The notes: a model not told the origin generated them from the letters alone. Shown: positions 26,317 to 35,411, counted from the stretch's first letter. The stretch: DNA of 64,000 nucleotides from Streptomyces caniferus (GCF_009811555.1 NZ_BLIN01000005.1:2799501-2863500); one strand, 5' to 3'. Translations and numbers: made by a program.

Positions 26317-28032
26317 ATGGCACTCGCTCTCACTCTCACCCCGTCGTCCGTCGCGGTGGGCCAGACGTTCCAAGCCGCTGTCACCGGTGCCGCACCGGCA
26401 GAGGTGATCACCTTCACGTACGACGCGGCAGTACCGCAGACAGTGATCGCCGACGCCCTCGGCAATGCGAGCGTCACCTTCACAGCGACCACGGCGGGCG
26501 CGGTGACGGCGGCCGGCCCCACCAGTGGCGCCGCCACGGCGACCCTGACCATCACGGCCACGAACTGTGTGGTCACCCTGACGTCCACGCCGGCCAACCC
26601 GGCCGCCGGTCAGCCGGTGACCCTCACCGCCACGGTCACCTGCGACGGCACCCCCGTCGAGGGCGCGACCGTGGTCTTCGCGACCACCAGCGGGTCCCTG
26701 GGTGTCGGCGTCACCACCGCCGCGGGCCAGGCCACCCTCACCACCAGCCTGCTGCCCACCGGCCTCAACGTCGTCACGGCCACCGTGATCGCCGCCACCA
26801 CCACCTGCACCTGCATCGGCATCAGCGCATCGGCCAACGTGACCGTCACCGCGGCGTCGGACTGCGTCGTCACGCTGACCTCCACCCCCGCCAACCCGGC
26901 CGCCGGCCAGCCGGTGACCCTCACCGCCACCGTCACCTGCGGCGGCGTACCCGTCACCGGCGCGACCGTGCTCTTCGCGACCACGAGCGGTTCCCTGGGG
27001 GTCGGCATCACGACTGCCGCGGGCCAGGCCACCCTCACCACCAGCCTGCTGCCCGCCGGGGCCAATGTCGTCACGGCCACCGTGATCGCGGGAACCAGCA
27101 CCTGCACCTGCATCGGCGTCGCCGCCACGGCAACGGTCAACGTCACCGCGGCACAGAACTGCGCCGTCACCCTGACCACCACGCCCGCCGGCCCCACCGT
27201 GGGCCAGCCGGTGACCCTCACCGCCACCGTCACCTGCGGCGGAGTCGCCGTACCGGGCGCGACGGTCCTGTTCAGCACCACCAGCGGCCCGGTCGGCATC
27301 GGCGTCACCAACGCGTCGGGCCAGGCCACCGTCACCACCAGCACGCTGCCCGTCGGCAGCACCGTCGTCACCGCCACCGTGCTCGCCGCGACCACCACGT
27401 GCTCCTGCGTCGGTGTCGCCGCCACGGCGACCGTGACCGTCGGGGCCGCTCCGAGCTGCGCCGTCACCGTGACGTCCACGCCCGCCAAGCCGGCCACCGG
27501 CCAGCCGGTGACCGTCACCGCCACGGTCACCTGTGGCGGCGTCCCGGTCCCGGGCGCGACGGTCCTGTTCAGCACCACCAGCGGCCCGCTCGGCATCGGC
27601 CTCACCAACGCGTCCGGCCAGGCCACCGTCACCACCAGCACGCTGCCCGTCGGCAGCACCGTCGTCACCGCCACGGTGCTCACCGCCACCGGCACCTGCT
27701 CCTGCGCCGGCTCCTCCGGGACCGGGACCGTGACCGTGGGCGCGCCGACGGGGCTCACGGCACTGCCCGCCTGCTACCGGCTCAACGCCACCCCGCTGCC
27801 CTGGGCCTTCGCCACCGCCACGTTCACCGCGACCGGCGCGACTCCCGGCGCGACGGTCACCTTCCACCTGGACGGCCCCGCCGGCCCCGTGGTGTGCACC
27901 GCCGTCGCCAACGCGAGCGGCAACGCCAGCTGCACGGCCACCCTCAACATCGGGCAGGTCCTGTTCTCCGGCTACACCGCGACCAGCGGGGGCGTCTCCT
28001 CGTCCAGCACCCTGTCCATCTGCCTCACCTGA
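26317..28032 (+). CDS. Ig-like tandem-repeat protein without signal peptide
   Basis: A 571-residue Thr/Val/Ala-rich beta protein. After an 82-residue N-terminal Ig-like unit come four 99-residue repeats beginning at residues 83, 182, 281 and 380. Each has the pattern (N/D/S)C-VTLTSTPA, a GQPVTLTATVTC strand, a GATVLF strand and a TC-(T/S)C pair, so four Cys per repeat. A C-terminal Ig-like unit (about residues 479-571) ends with SICLT. This matches bacterial and phage Big_3-type adhesion folds. There is no N-terminal signal or membrane anchor, which is odd for a Cys-rich surface protein and fits a phage-structural origin. The start is ATG 26317 with a weak AAAGGGG site. Confidence 0.75.
   Translation: MALALTLTPSSVAVGQTFQAAVTGAAPAEVITFTYDAAVPQTVIADALGNASVTFTATTAGAVTAAGPTSGAATATLTITATNCVVTLTSTPANPAAGQPVTLTATVTCDGTPVEGATVVFATTSGSLGVGVTTAAGQATLTTSLLPTGLNVVTATVIAATTTCTCIGISASANVTVTAASDCVVTLTSTPANPAAGQPVTLTATVTCGGVPVTGATVLFATTSGSLGVGITTAAGQATLTTSLLPAGANVVTATVIAGTSTCTCIGVAATATVNVTAAQNCAVTLTTTPAGPTVGQPVTLTATVTCGGVAVPGATVLFSTTSGPVGIGVTNASGQATVTTSTLPVGSTVVTATVLAATTTCSCVGVAATATVTVGAAPSCAVTVTSTPAKPATGQPVTVTATVTCGGVPVPGATVLFSTTSGPLGIGLTNASGQATVTTSTLPVGSTVVTATVLTATGTCSCAGSSGTGTVTVGAPTGLTALPACYRLNATPLPWAFATATFTATGATPGATVTFHLDGPAGPVVCTAVANASGNASCTATLNIGQVLFSGYTATSGGVSSSSTLSICLT
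26563..27750 (+). repeat. Four 297-bp tandem repeats within the Ig-like gene
   Basis: In-frame direct repeats starting at 26563, 26860, 27157 and 27454, with an exact 297-bp period and no indels between copies. The first two copies are very similar to each other and so are the last two, which suggests stepwise duplication. Confidence 0.9.
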
Positions 28033-28126
28033 GGCCCGGCGACGGCTCGCGTACCGCGGCCGGAGACGTAGCGCAGCTCACCTGACCGGCGTGACCGGCA
28101 AGGGAGTTGATGAGCGACCCGACAGA

Positions 28127-28165
28127 ACAGCCGTCCCCCGTAGTGCAAGTACGGGGGACGGCTGT
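28127..28165 (+). terminator. Rho-independent-type terminator after the Ig-repeat gene
   Basis: A perfect 16-bp stem (arms 28127-28142 and 28150-28165) with a 7-nt loop, about 95 bp past the Ig-repeat stop. It separates that gene from the two small genes downstream. Confidence 0.75.
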
Positions 28166-28258
28166 CGGAGCACAAGGATAGGCCCGGAGGCGCGGCGTTC
28201 TCGTCCGCCGGACCGGGCCGTCACCCCTCATCGCACGACGTCACAGAAGGAGCGGAAC

Positions 28259-28417
28259 ATGGCCTGCAATTGCGGCGGCGGTGCCCGCCCGACAGTCATC
28301 ATCTACCAGCTGAACCTGCCCGACGGCACCGTGCGCCAGTACTACACCTGGCAAGAGGCCGATGCGGCCAACAAGCGCGTCGGCGGCATCGGCACCATCC
28401 TCGTCATCAATCAGTGA
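28259..28417 (+). CDS. 52-residue CGG-motif protein, phage-associated type
   Basis: A tiny protein starting MACNCGGGARPTVIIYQLN and containing YYTWQEADAANKRVGG. The Cys-x-Cys-Gly-Gly start and the YTW-EAD segment resemble short proteins I recall from actinobacteriophage structural regions, where they sit beside minor virion genes. The function is unknown, and the CNC pair could bind a metal. The ribosome site GAAGGAG is excellent. Its stop overlaps an alternative GTG start of the following DUF1360 gene (GTGA), suggesting coupled translation. Confidence 0.65.
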   Translation: MACNCGGGARPTVIIYQLNLPDGTVRQYYTWQEADAANKRVGGIGTILVINQ

Positions 28418-28455
28418 CGGACCGCCTGGGCATTCACGGTTACGGGGTGGATCTC

Positions 28456-28743
28456 ATGAGCCTTGCGGAATTCCTGCTGTCCCTCGGCGCGACGTGCCGC
28501 ATCACCAGATTCCTCACGAAGGACACTCTCGCGGCGGGATTCCGCTCATGGGTGGCCGACCGCTTCGGCGACGAATCCAAGCCGGCCTATCTGGTCAGCT
28601 GCAGCTGGTGTACGAGCATCTGGGTGGCTTCCGCCATGACCCTGCTCGCGCACTGGGCCGGAGGGACGATCGGGCTGCAGCTCACCACGACGGCCTTGTC
28701 CCTCTCCTACCTCGCCGGCCTCGGCGCCCGGTGGCTCGACTGA
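28456..28743 (+). CDS. DUF1360 family membrane protein, phage-associated
   Basis: A 95-residue protein with the DUF1360 pattern: an N-terminal hydrophobic helix, CRITRFLTKDTL, the central Cys pair in CSWCTSIWVAS, and a second hydrophobic stretch (LTTTALSLSYLAGLGA). The family is common in actinobacteriophages and prophage remnants, and no activity is assigned. I chose ATG 28456. A GTG at 28414 that overlaps the preceding stop would add 14 residues. It is the last rightward gene of a probable two-gene operon with the CGG protein. Confidence 0.75.
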   Translation: MSLAEFLLSLGATCRITRFLTKDTLAAGFRSWVADRFGDESKPAYLVSCSWCTSIWVASAMTLLAHWAGGTIGLQLTTTALSLSYLAGLGARWLD

Positions 28744-28751
28744 ACCACGCG

Positions 28752-28837
28752 AACCATTCGAGCCGGCGCAACCGTTCGGGCGGGAGAACCATTCGAGGCG
28801 GAGAACCATTCGAGGCGGATAACCATGAGCGCTGTTC
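28752..28837. repeat. 17-bp tandem repeat cluster
   Basis: About five degenerate copies of a 17-bp unit with core GAACCATTCGAGGC. The AACC cores lie at 28752, 28770, 28787, 28804 and 28821, so most spacings are exactly 17 bp. It fills the gap between the convergent DUF1360 and alcohol dehydrogenase genes. An iteron-like or protein-binding role is possible, but nothing proves one. Confidence 0.7.
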
Positions 28838-28881
28838 CGTGAAGAGGCGCGCGAGCCATGCGCGCCACATACCGGTAATGC

Positions 28882-29952
28882 CTAGGCCCCGCCCGCGTCG
28901 AAGTGAATCAGCGGTTTGATGATTCCGTCCTCTTTCGAGGCCATCATCCGGAAGGCCCGCTCGATCTCGTCGAAGCGGAATGCGTGGGTGGTCATCGGCG
29001 TGGGGTCGATCTTCCCGTTCTCCATCAACCGGAAGATCCGCCGGAGCCATCCCCGGCCTCCGCGGTTGAACCCGGCGTAGACCTGCTTGTCGGACATGCC
29101 GTACCCGAAGGGCTCCAGCGGGATCTTCAGCGGCTCGTGCACCTCGCCGTGGTACCCGACATTGGAGATGCGGCCTCCCGGCTTCGTGACCCGGAAGGCC
29201 GCCTCCCAGGTCTGCGGGGTGCCGAGCGCCTCGATGGCGGCGTCGACACCCTGACCGTCCGTCAGCTCCATGATCCGCTCGACCGGATCGCACTGGGTGT
29301 GGTCGACGATCAGATCGGCGCCGAAGCGGCGGGCGAGTTCCTGACGGGCGGGAACGGACTCGACGGCGAGGATGAGGCCCGCGCCGCGGAGCCGGCAGCC
29401 GATCGTCGCCGACAGCCCCACCGCGCCCTGGGCGAAGATCGCGACGGTCTCGCCCAGGGCGAGTTCCGCGTGTTCGGCGGCGACGAACCCGGTGGAGAGC
29501 ATGTCCGTGGCGTACAGGGCCTGGTGGTCGGAGAGCGCGGCCGGAATCGGGGCGAGGTTGGCCTCGGCGTTGTTGACCAGGAAGTACTCGGCCAGGTTGC
29601 CGTCCCGCTGGTTGGTGAATCTGGCGCCGCCCAGCATCCGTCCCTGGCACTGCGAGGAGAATCCGCGCTGGCAGGAGTCGCACTGGAAACAGGGCGTGAT
29701 CCCGGCCACCGCGACGCGCTGGCCTTCGGCCAGCCCCTCGACGGCCGAGCCCAGCGCATGGACGACACCGACCGCCTCGTGCCCCAGCGTCACATCCGGG
29801 GCGACCGGCATCGCGCCCCGCATGGTGTGCACATCGGTGGTGCACACCATGGCCGCGGTGGTGCGCACGACCACGTCGGTGGGGCCGGGTTCGGGGACCG
29901 GCTTCTCGATGACGGCGACCTCACCGACCCTCCGGAGCACAAAAGCCCTCAT
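28882..29952 (-). CDS. Zinc-dependent alcohol dehydrogenase
   Basis: A 356-residue medium-chain dehydrogenase. The catalytic-zinc ligands are in MVCTTDVHT and LGHEAVGVV. The structural-zinc region has CFQCDSCQRGFSSQCQG. The NAD(P) fold is seen in VAIFAQGAVGLSATIG. It oxidises an alcohol or polyol, or reduces the aldehyde or ketone. The sequence resembles isopropanol/butanediol-type enzymes more than classical ethanol dehydrogenase. I placed the start at ATG 29952, with GAGG just upstream, rather than the longer ATG at 30000. It is divergent from the lipoprotein gene. Confidence 0.88.
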   Translation of the reverse strand: MRAFVLRRVGEVAVIEKPVPEPGPTDVVVRTTAAMVCTTDVHTMRGAMPVAPDVTLGHEAVGVVHALGSAVEGLAEGQRVAVAGITPCFQCDSCQRGFSSQCQGRMLGGARFTNQRDGNLAEYFLVNNAEANLAPIPAALSDHQALYATDMLSTGFVAAEHAELALGETVAIFAQGAVGLSATIGCRLRGAGLILAVESVPARQELARRFGADLIVDHTQCDPVERIMELTDGQGVDAAIEALGTPQTWEAAFRVTKPGGRISNVGYHGEVHEPLKIPLEPFGYGMSDKQVYAGFNRGGRGWLRRIFRLMENGKIDPTPMTTHAFRFDEIERAFRMMASKEDGIIKPLIHFDAGGA

Positions 29953-30134
29953 GTCCTCGTTCTTCCCGCGGCGGAGGTCCGGCGGCGGTCGGGGCGGCAT
30001 CTTCCGCCCGTTCGGCCGACTGTCCGTTGCGGGCGAGTGCCCCTTCGGCCGGCGCGGTGCGCCCGGCGTCGTCGGGCCGGCGCCCCGGGAAGCCTCTTAG
30101 AACTCTCTTAGTCCCCGTGACTATTCACTGACGT

Positions 30135-32186
30135 ATGAAACCCCACCTCCCCAAGACCACGGGACGACGGCCCCGTGCCACCCGCGTTCTCGCCGCCTCC
30201 CTCGCGCTCACCGCGACCACCTTCGGCGTCGCCGGATGTGACAGCGCCGCCGCCGGCACCCTGGAGGGCAGCCGCCTCATGCTCCCCGTCGCCGGTGGCA
30301 CGGCCGTCGTCGACACCGCCTCGCTGGCCGTGAACGCGCACACCGACGACGGGCGGCAGCTGGTGCTGTCCGCGCCGGCCGGCGGTGGCCTCGGGAAGCC
30401 GGGGCCGGTGACGCGTACGGCGGACGGGGCGCGCTGGAGCTACCCCGCCAAGGGGCTGAAGGTGACGGCGAGTTCGGAGCGCGGGCGGCTGCGGATCCGG
30501 CTGCGGGCGGACCGCGACGGGTCGGTCGACTGGCCGGTGACGGGTACCGACCGTGCCGCGTCCGCCGTCCAGTTGCCGCGCGGCGAGGGCCTGGACATCC
30601 CCGTACGGGACGCGTTCTGGAACGCCGGTTCCGAGAAGGGCGGACTGGGCGGCAGCACCCTCGACATGGGCGAGGCGCTGGCGCTCCCGCTGTGGGGGTA
30701 CTCCATGGGCGGGTCCGGTGGGTCGAGCGGGTCGGGCGAGCCCGGCCGGCCCGGCGCTTCTGCCAGTGGCGGGCTGGGGGTCAGCTATCTGACGCCCACC
30801 GACCTCGGCACCTCGCTGCGCTTCACCTCCACCGGAGGCCGGCTGCGCACCACGGCCGCGCACGCCTTCGACGCCGGTGAGGGCACCCGCGACTACGACG
30901 TCTCGTTCTCCCTCACCGACGGCAACCCGGTCGCCCCCGCCGCCGACTACCGCTCCTACCTCTCCCAGCACGGCCAACTCGGCAGCCTGCGCAAGAAGAT
31001 CGAGCGGAACCCGGCCAACGGCAAGCTGCTGGGCGCGTTCCACGCCTATGTGTGGGGCGACGCCCGGACCGCCGCCGGGGTGGACACGCTGAAGAAGCTG
31101 GGCGTGGACCGGATGTGGCTCGGCTACGACGCGGGCCCCGACCCGATGAACGCGCAGGCGGTGCGGGCCGCCAAGAAGGCGGGCTACCTCGTCGGCCCGT
31201 ACGACACCTTCGCCAACGGGCAGGACCCGAAGACCGCCGACAGCCCCACCTCCGCCTGGCCGGGCCGGGTCTTCCCCGACTTCTGTGTCCGCAAGGCCGA
31301 CGGCACCCCGGAGACGGGCTTCGGCAACCGCGGCTGCTACCTCAGCTCGCGCGCCTTCGAGAACGCCGAGCCGACGAAGCACTACCTCGCCGACCGCACC
31401 CGCTCGATGGTCGCCAACGGCGCGGACAGCTACTTCCTCGACGTGGACGCGACGGGAGAGCTGTTCCGCGACCACGGCACGGGCCATGAGATGACCAAGG
31501 CCGGCGACCGCGCGAACCGGCTGGCCCGGATGCGGCGGCTGTCGCAGCACCTCGTCCTCGGCTCGGAGGCCGCCCAGTCGTGGGCCAACAAGGTCCTGGC
31601 CTACGACCACGGCTCGGGCACCCCGGTCGACGACGGCCTGTGGAAGCTGGAGCGCGACAAGAAGACGTGGGGCGGCTACTACCCGGAGAAGGCCCCCGGC
31701 GCCTTCTTCAAGCCGGTGCGGCTGCCCCGCCGGATGGCCACCGCCATGTACGACCCCAGGTACCGCGCGCCGCTCTACGAGACCGCCCTGCACGGCTCGC
31801 TGGTCAATGTGGAGCGCTGGGAGCTGTCGTACGAGAAGCTGCCGGCCCAGAAGACCACCAGGGCGCTGCTGGCGATGCTCTACAACACCCCGCTCAACTA
31901 CGCACTCGACGGCCCGACGATCGCCAAGAACGGGCCCGGGCTGGCCGCGCTGCAGAAGTACTTCTCGCCGCTGCACCGCGCCGCCGGTACCGAGCAGCTG
32001 ACCTCGTTCCGGTGGCTGACCGCCGACCGCACGGTCCAGCGCACGGTCTTCGGCAACGGCAAGCTGACCGTGACCGCCAACTTCGGCACCAAGGCCGTGG
32101 GCGGGCTGCCGGGCGGCTGTGTGGACGCCGAACTGGCCGGCGACACGCAGCCGCGGCGGCTGTGCCCGGCGCAGTTGAACGGCTGA
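30135..32186 (+). CDS. Large secreted lipoprotein, probable glycoside hydrolase
   Basis: A 683-residue exported protein. The signal has Arg-rich MKPHLPKTTGRRPRATR, a hydrophobic core and a lipobox VAGC with the lipidated Cys at residue 35. A beta-rich N-terminal half (to about residue 270) leads to a probable TIM barrel: LLGAFHAYVWGD, VDRMWLGYDAGPD, ADSYFLDVDATGELF and LGSEAAQSW. That layout resembles the endo-alpha-N-acetylgalactosaminidase-like (GH101/129-related) families, with Asp residues in the strand-end positions. Family and substrate are inferences. A Gly/Ser-rich insert at about residues 195-217 looks like a recent expansion. Confidence 0.6.
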   Translation: MKPHLPKTTGRRPRATRVLAASLALTATTFGVAGCDSAAAGTLEGSRLMLPVAGGTAVVDTASLAVNAHTDDGRQLVLSAPAGGGLGKPGPVTRTADGARWSYPAKGLKVTASSERGRLRIRLRADRDGSVDWPVTGTDRAASAVQLPRGEGLDIPVRDAFWNAGSEKGGLGGSTLDMGEALALPLWGYSMGGSGGSSGSGEPGRPGASASGGLGVSYLTPTDLGTSLRFTSTGGRLRTTAAHAFDAGEGTRDYDVSFSLTDGNPVAPAADYRSYLSQHGQLGSLRKKIERNPANGKLLGAFHAYVWGDARTAAGVDTLKKLGVDRMWLGYDAGPDPMNAQAVRAAKKAGYLVGPYDTFANGQDPKTADSPTSAWPGRVFPDFCVRKADGTPETGFGNRGCYLSSRAFENAEPTKHYLADRTRSMVANGADSYFLDVDATGELFRDHGTGHEMTKAGDRANRLARMRRLSQHLVLGSEAAQSWANKVLAYDHGSGTPVDDGLWKLERDKKTWGGYYPEKAPGAFFKPVRLPRRMATAMYDPRYRAPLYETALHGSLVNVERWELSYEKLPAQKTTRALLAMLYNTPLNYALDGPTIAKNGPGLAALQKYFSPLHRAAGTEQLTSFRWLTADRTVQRTVFGNGKLTVTANFGTKAVGGLPGGCVDAELAGDTQPRRLCPAQLNG

Positions 32187-32318
32187 ATGGTTGAACGACT
32201 GATCAGTCGGCGGGGCCGCCGCCCTCACACGGCGCCGGTTCCGCCCATGAGGGCAGCGTTCCGCACGGGAAACAGAGCAGATGCGGGCGGGTAACAGCCG
32301 GACCGCAGGCTGAGGAAC

Positions 32319-34973
32319 ATGACCTCGATGCCGCCGCACCCGGATGCCACGCCAGACGCCGCACCTGGCACCCCCACCTTCGTCCTCATCGGCCACGGCA
32401 TGGTCGGCCAGCGCTTCCTGGAGGAGCTGGCCGACCGCGGTGTCACCGAGCGGGTACGGGTGGTCGTGCTGTGCGAGGAGCCCCGCCCGGCCTACGACCG
32501 CGTCCAGCTGACGTCGTACTTCGCCGGCCGCACCCCGGACGACCTGAGCCTCACCGATCCGGACTTCATGGCCCGGCACGGCATCGAACTGCACCTCGGC
32601 GACCCCGCCACGGCGCTGGACCGCACCACCCGTACGGTCACCGCCCGCTCCGGCCTGACCGTCCGCTACGACGCCCTGGTGCTGGCCACCGGCTCGTACC
32701 CGTTCGTGCCGCCGGTCCCGGGCAAGGACAGCGCGGGCTGTTTCGTCTACCGCACCATCGAGGACCTGCTCGCCATCGAGGAGTACGCCGAGAACGCCCG
32801 CACCGGTGTGGTGGTCGGCGGCGGACTGCTCGGCCTGGAGGCGGCCGGGGCGCTCAACGGGCTCGGGCTGCGCACCCACATCGTGGAGTTCAGCCCGCGG
32901 CTGATGGCCCTCCAGGTCGACGAGGGCGGCGGCCGGGCGCTGCGCCGCACCGTCGAGGGGATGGGGCTGGAGGTGCACACCGGCGTCGGCGGCAAGGAGA
33001 TCGTCGCGGACGAGGCCGGTGCGGTGACCGCCATGGGCCTGTCCGACGACTCCCGTATCGACACCGACCTGGTCGTCTTCTCCGCCGGGGTCCGCCCCCG
33101 CGACCAGCTCGCCCGGGACTGCGGGCTGCCGGTCGGCGAGCGGGGCGGCATCGTCATCGACGAGCACTGCCGCACCGGCGACCCGGAGGTCTACGCGATC
33201 GGCGAGTGCGCGCTGGCCCCGGACGGCCGGGTCTACGGCCTGGTCGCCCCGGGCTACGACATGGCCCGGGTGACGGCCGAGGCCCTCGCCGCGCGGTTCG
33301 GCGGCGACACCGAAGCGTCCACCGTCTTCACCGGCGCGGACCTGTCCACCAAGCTGAAGCTGCTCGGCGTGGACGTCGCGTCCTTCGGCGATGCGCACGG
33401 CACCACCGACGGCTGCCTGGACGTGGTCTACGCCGACTCCCGCAGCGGCGTCTACAAGAAGCTGGTGATCGGCGCCGCGGGCGAGCTGCTCGGCGGGGTG
33501 CTGGTCGGTGACGCCGAGGCGTACGGGATGCTGCGGCCGCTGACCGGCACCGTTCCCCCGCTGGCGCCCGAGCAACTGGTGCTGCCCGCCGGGGTCGCGT
33601 CCGAGGGCGGCGGCGCGCTCGGCCCGTCCGCGCTGCCGGACGACGCGGTGCTGTGCAACTGCCACAACGTCACCAAGGGGACGGTGCGGGCCGCGGTCAC
33701 CGAGCACTCCTGCGGCACCCTCCCCGAGGTCAAGAAGTGCACCAAGGCCGGCACGGGCTGCGGCAGTTGCGTCAAGTCGCTGACCGCCGTGATGAACGAC
33801 GAACTGGCCGCGTCCGGCGTCACCCTCGACACCGGTCTGTGCGGCTGTTTCCCGCACACCCGCGCCGAGCTCTACGAGATCGTGCGGACGCTGCGGCTGA
33901 CCTCCTTCGCCGCGCTGCTGGACTCGCACGGCCGCCCGGAGGCCAGGAACGGCGAGGGCTGCGAGATCTGCAAGCCCACGGTCGGCTCGATCCTCGCCTC
34001 CCTCGCGCCCAGCGTCGGCGCCGACGGCTATGTCCTCGACGGGGAGCAGGCCGCCCTCCAGGACACCAACGACCACTTCCTCGCCAACCTCCAGCGCAAC
34101 GGCTCGTACTCGATCGTGCCGCGCATCCCCGGCGGGGAGATCACGCCGGAGAAGCTGATCGTGATCGGCGAGGTGGCCCGCGACTTCGGGCTCTACACCA
34201 AGATCACCGGCGGTCAGCGGATCGACCTGTTCGGCGCCCGGGTGGACCAGCTCCCGCAGGTGTGGGCCCGGCTGGTGGCGGCCGGCTTCGAGTCGGGGCA
34301 CGCGTACGGCAAGGCACTGCGCACCGTGAAGTCGTGCGTCGGCCAGACCTGGTGCCGCTACGGCGTCCAGGACTCGGTCCGTATGGCCATCGAGCTGGAG
34401 CTGCGCTACCGGGGCCTGCGCTCCCCGCACAAGCTGAAGTCCGCGGTCTCCGGGTGTGCGCGGGAGTGCGCGGAGGCCCGGGGCAAGGACTTCGGCATCA
34501 TCGCCACCTCCCAGGGCTGGAACCTGTACGTGGGCGGTAACGGCGGCGCGGACCCGCGCCATGCCGACCTGCTCGCCCAGGACCTCGACGACGCCGAGCT
34601 GATCCGCCTGATCGACCGCTTCCTGATGTTCTACATCCGCACCGCCGACCGCCTGGAGCGCACCTCCGCCTGGCTGGAGCGGATCGAGGGCGGCCTCGAC
34701 CACGTACGGGACGTCGTCGTCCACGACTCCCTGGGGCTGTGCGACGAGTTGGAGGCCCTGATGGCCGCCCATGTCACCCACTACCGCGACGAGTGGGCCG
34801 AGACCCTCGCCGATCCCGAACGGCTGGCCCGCTTCGTCTCCTTCGTCAATGCGCCCGACGCGCCGGACCCGTCGGTCCGCTTCGTACCGGAGCGCGACCA
34901 GGTCAAGCCGGATCTGACGCTGCTGGCCGGGCCGACCCTGCCCGTTCGCACCCTGGAAGGGACCTTTGCCTGA
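32319..34973 (+). CDS. nirB: Assimilatory nitrite reductase large subunit NirB
   Basis: An 884-residue NADH-dependent nitrite reductase subunit (nitrite to ammonium). The N-terminal FAD/NAD domain has FVLIGHGMVGQRF, GGGLLGLEAAGAL and VYAIGECALAPDG. Next is a BFD-type [2Fe-2S] domain (VLCNCHNVTKGTV, TGCGSC), with a second Cys pair in LCGCF. The sirohaem/[4Fe-4S] domain has SCVGQTWCRYG and SGCARECAEARGKDFGI, giving the four cluster ligands. It is complete. The ATG follows a GAGGAAC site. Its stop overlaps nirD by 1 bp (TGATG). The expected regulator is GlnR, but no clear GlnR box is visible. Confidence 0.97.
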   Translation: MTSMPPHPDATPDAAPGTPTFVLIGHGMVGQRFLEELADRGVTERVRVVVLCEEPRPAYDRVQLTSYFAGRTPDDLSLTDPDFMARHGIELHLGDPATALDRTTRTVTARSGLTVRYDALVLATGSYPFVPPVPGKDSAGCFVYRTIEDLLAIEEYAENARTGVVVGGGLLGLEAAGALNGLGLRTHIVEFSPRLMALQVDEGGGRALRRTVEGMGLEVHTGVGGKEIVADEAGAVTAMGLSDDSRIDTDLVVFSAGVRPRDQLARDCGLPVGERGGIVIDEHCRTGDPEVYAIGECALAPDGRVYGLVAPGYDMARVTAEALAARFGGDTEASTVFTGADLSTKLKLLGVDVASFGDAHGTTDGCLDVVYADSRSGVYKKLVIGAAGELLGGVLVGDAEAYGMLRPLTGTVPPLAPEQLVLPAGVASEGGGALGPSALPDDAVLCNCHNVTKGTVRAAVTEHSCGTLPEVKKCTKAGTGCGSCVKSLTAVMNDELAASGVTLDTGLCGCFPHTRAELYEIVRTLRLTSFAALLDSHGRPEARNGEGCEICKPTVGSILASLAPSVGADGYVLDGEQAALQDTNDHFLANLQRNGSYSIVPRIPGGEITPEKLIVIGEVARDFGLYTKITGGQRIDLFGARVDQLPQVWARLVAAGFESGHAYGKALRTVKSCVGQTWCRYGVQDSVRMAIELELRYRGLRSPHKLKSAVSGCARECAEARGKDFGIIATSQGWNLYVGGNGGADPRHADLLAQDLDDAELIRLIDRFLMFYIRTADRLERTSAWLERIEGGLDHVRDVVVHDSLGLCDELEALMAAHVTHYRDEWAETLADPERLARFVSFVNAPDAPDPSVRFVPERDQVKPDLTLLAGPTLPVRTLEGTFA

Positions 34974-35386
34974 TGACCACTGCACTGAACCCGCTCACCC
35001 GCCCCGGGACCGCCGCCACGGCTGCCACGGCCACCCCGGCCGCCACGGTCGAGATCCGCTGCCCCCAGCAGGGCTGGGTCCCGGTGTGCACGCTGGACGA
35101 CCTCACCCCGGGGCGCGGAGTCGCCGCACTCCTCCCGGACGGCACCCAGGCCGCCCTCTTCGTCGACCGCGCCGGGCAGGCGTACGCGATCGCCAACCGC
35201 GATCCGTTCACCGGCGCCCAGGTCCTCTCCCGTGGGCTGACCGGTTCGGCCGACGGCCGGGCGTTCGTGGCGTCACCGCTGCTCAAGCAGCGTTTCGACC
35301 TGGCTTCGGGGGGCTGCCTGGACGATCCGGAGGTCTCGGTGGCGGCCTATCCCGTACGGACGCGGGGCGGGGCGCGCGACTGCTGA
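34973..35386 (+). CDS. nirD: Nitrite reductase small subunit NirD
   Basis: A 137-residue Rieske-fold protein without the iron-sulfur ligands, as is usual for NirD. Recognisable parts are GWVPVCTLDDLTPGRGVAA, VDRAGQAYAIANRDPFTGA and SPLLKQRFDLASGGCLDD. It stabilises and pairs with NirB, and the overlapping TGATG junction ensures matched synthesis. A Thr/Ala-rich leader of about 25 residues precedes the domain. Confidence 0.93.
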   Translation: MTTALNPLTRPGTAATAATATPAATVEIRCPQQGWVPVCTLDDLTPGRGVAALLPDGTQAALFVDRAGQAYAIANRDPFTGAQVLSRGLTGSADGRAFVASPLLKQRFDLASGGCLDDPEVSVAAYPVRTRGGARDC

Positions 35387-35411
35387 GGCCCGGCCGCCCC
35401 GGGCCTTGAGC

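Noticed and set aside
28752-28837. CRISPR array
   Set aside because: The units are 17 bp with no variable spacers between them, so this is a plain tandem repeat.
32187-32318. A possible GlnR box upstream of nirB (a GTAAC-like piece near 32291)
   Set aside because: The second half-site does not match GaAAC and the spacing does not give a convincing a/b-site pair.
30108-34985. A 1,625-codon open frame antisense to the lipoprotein and nirB genes
   Set aside because: It is a shadow of GC-rich codons on the opposite strand. The proteins encoded in the other direction are clearly recognisable.
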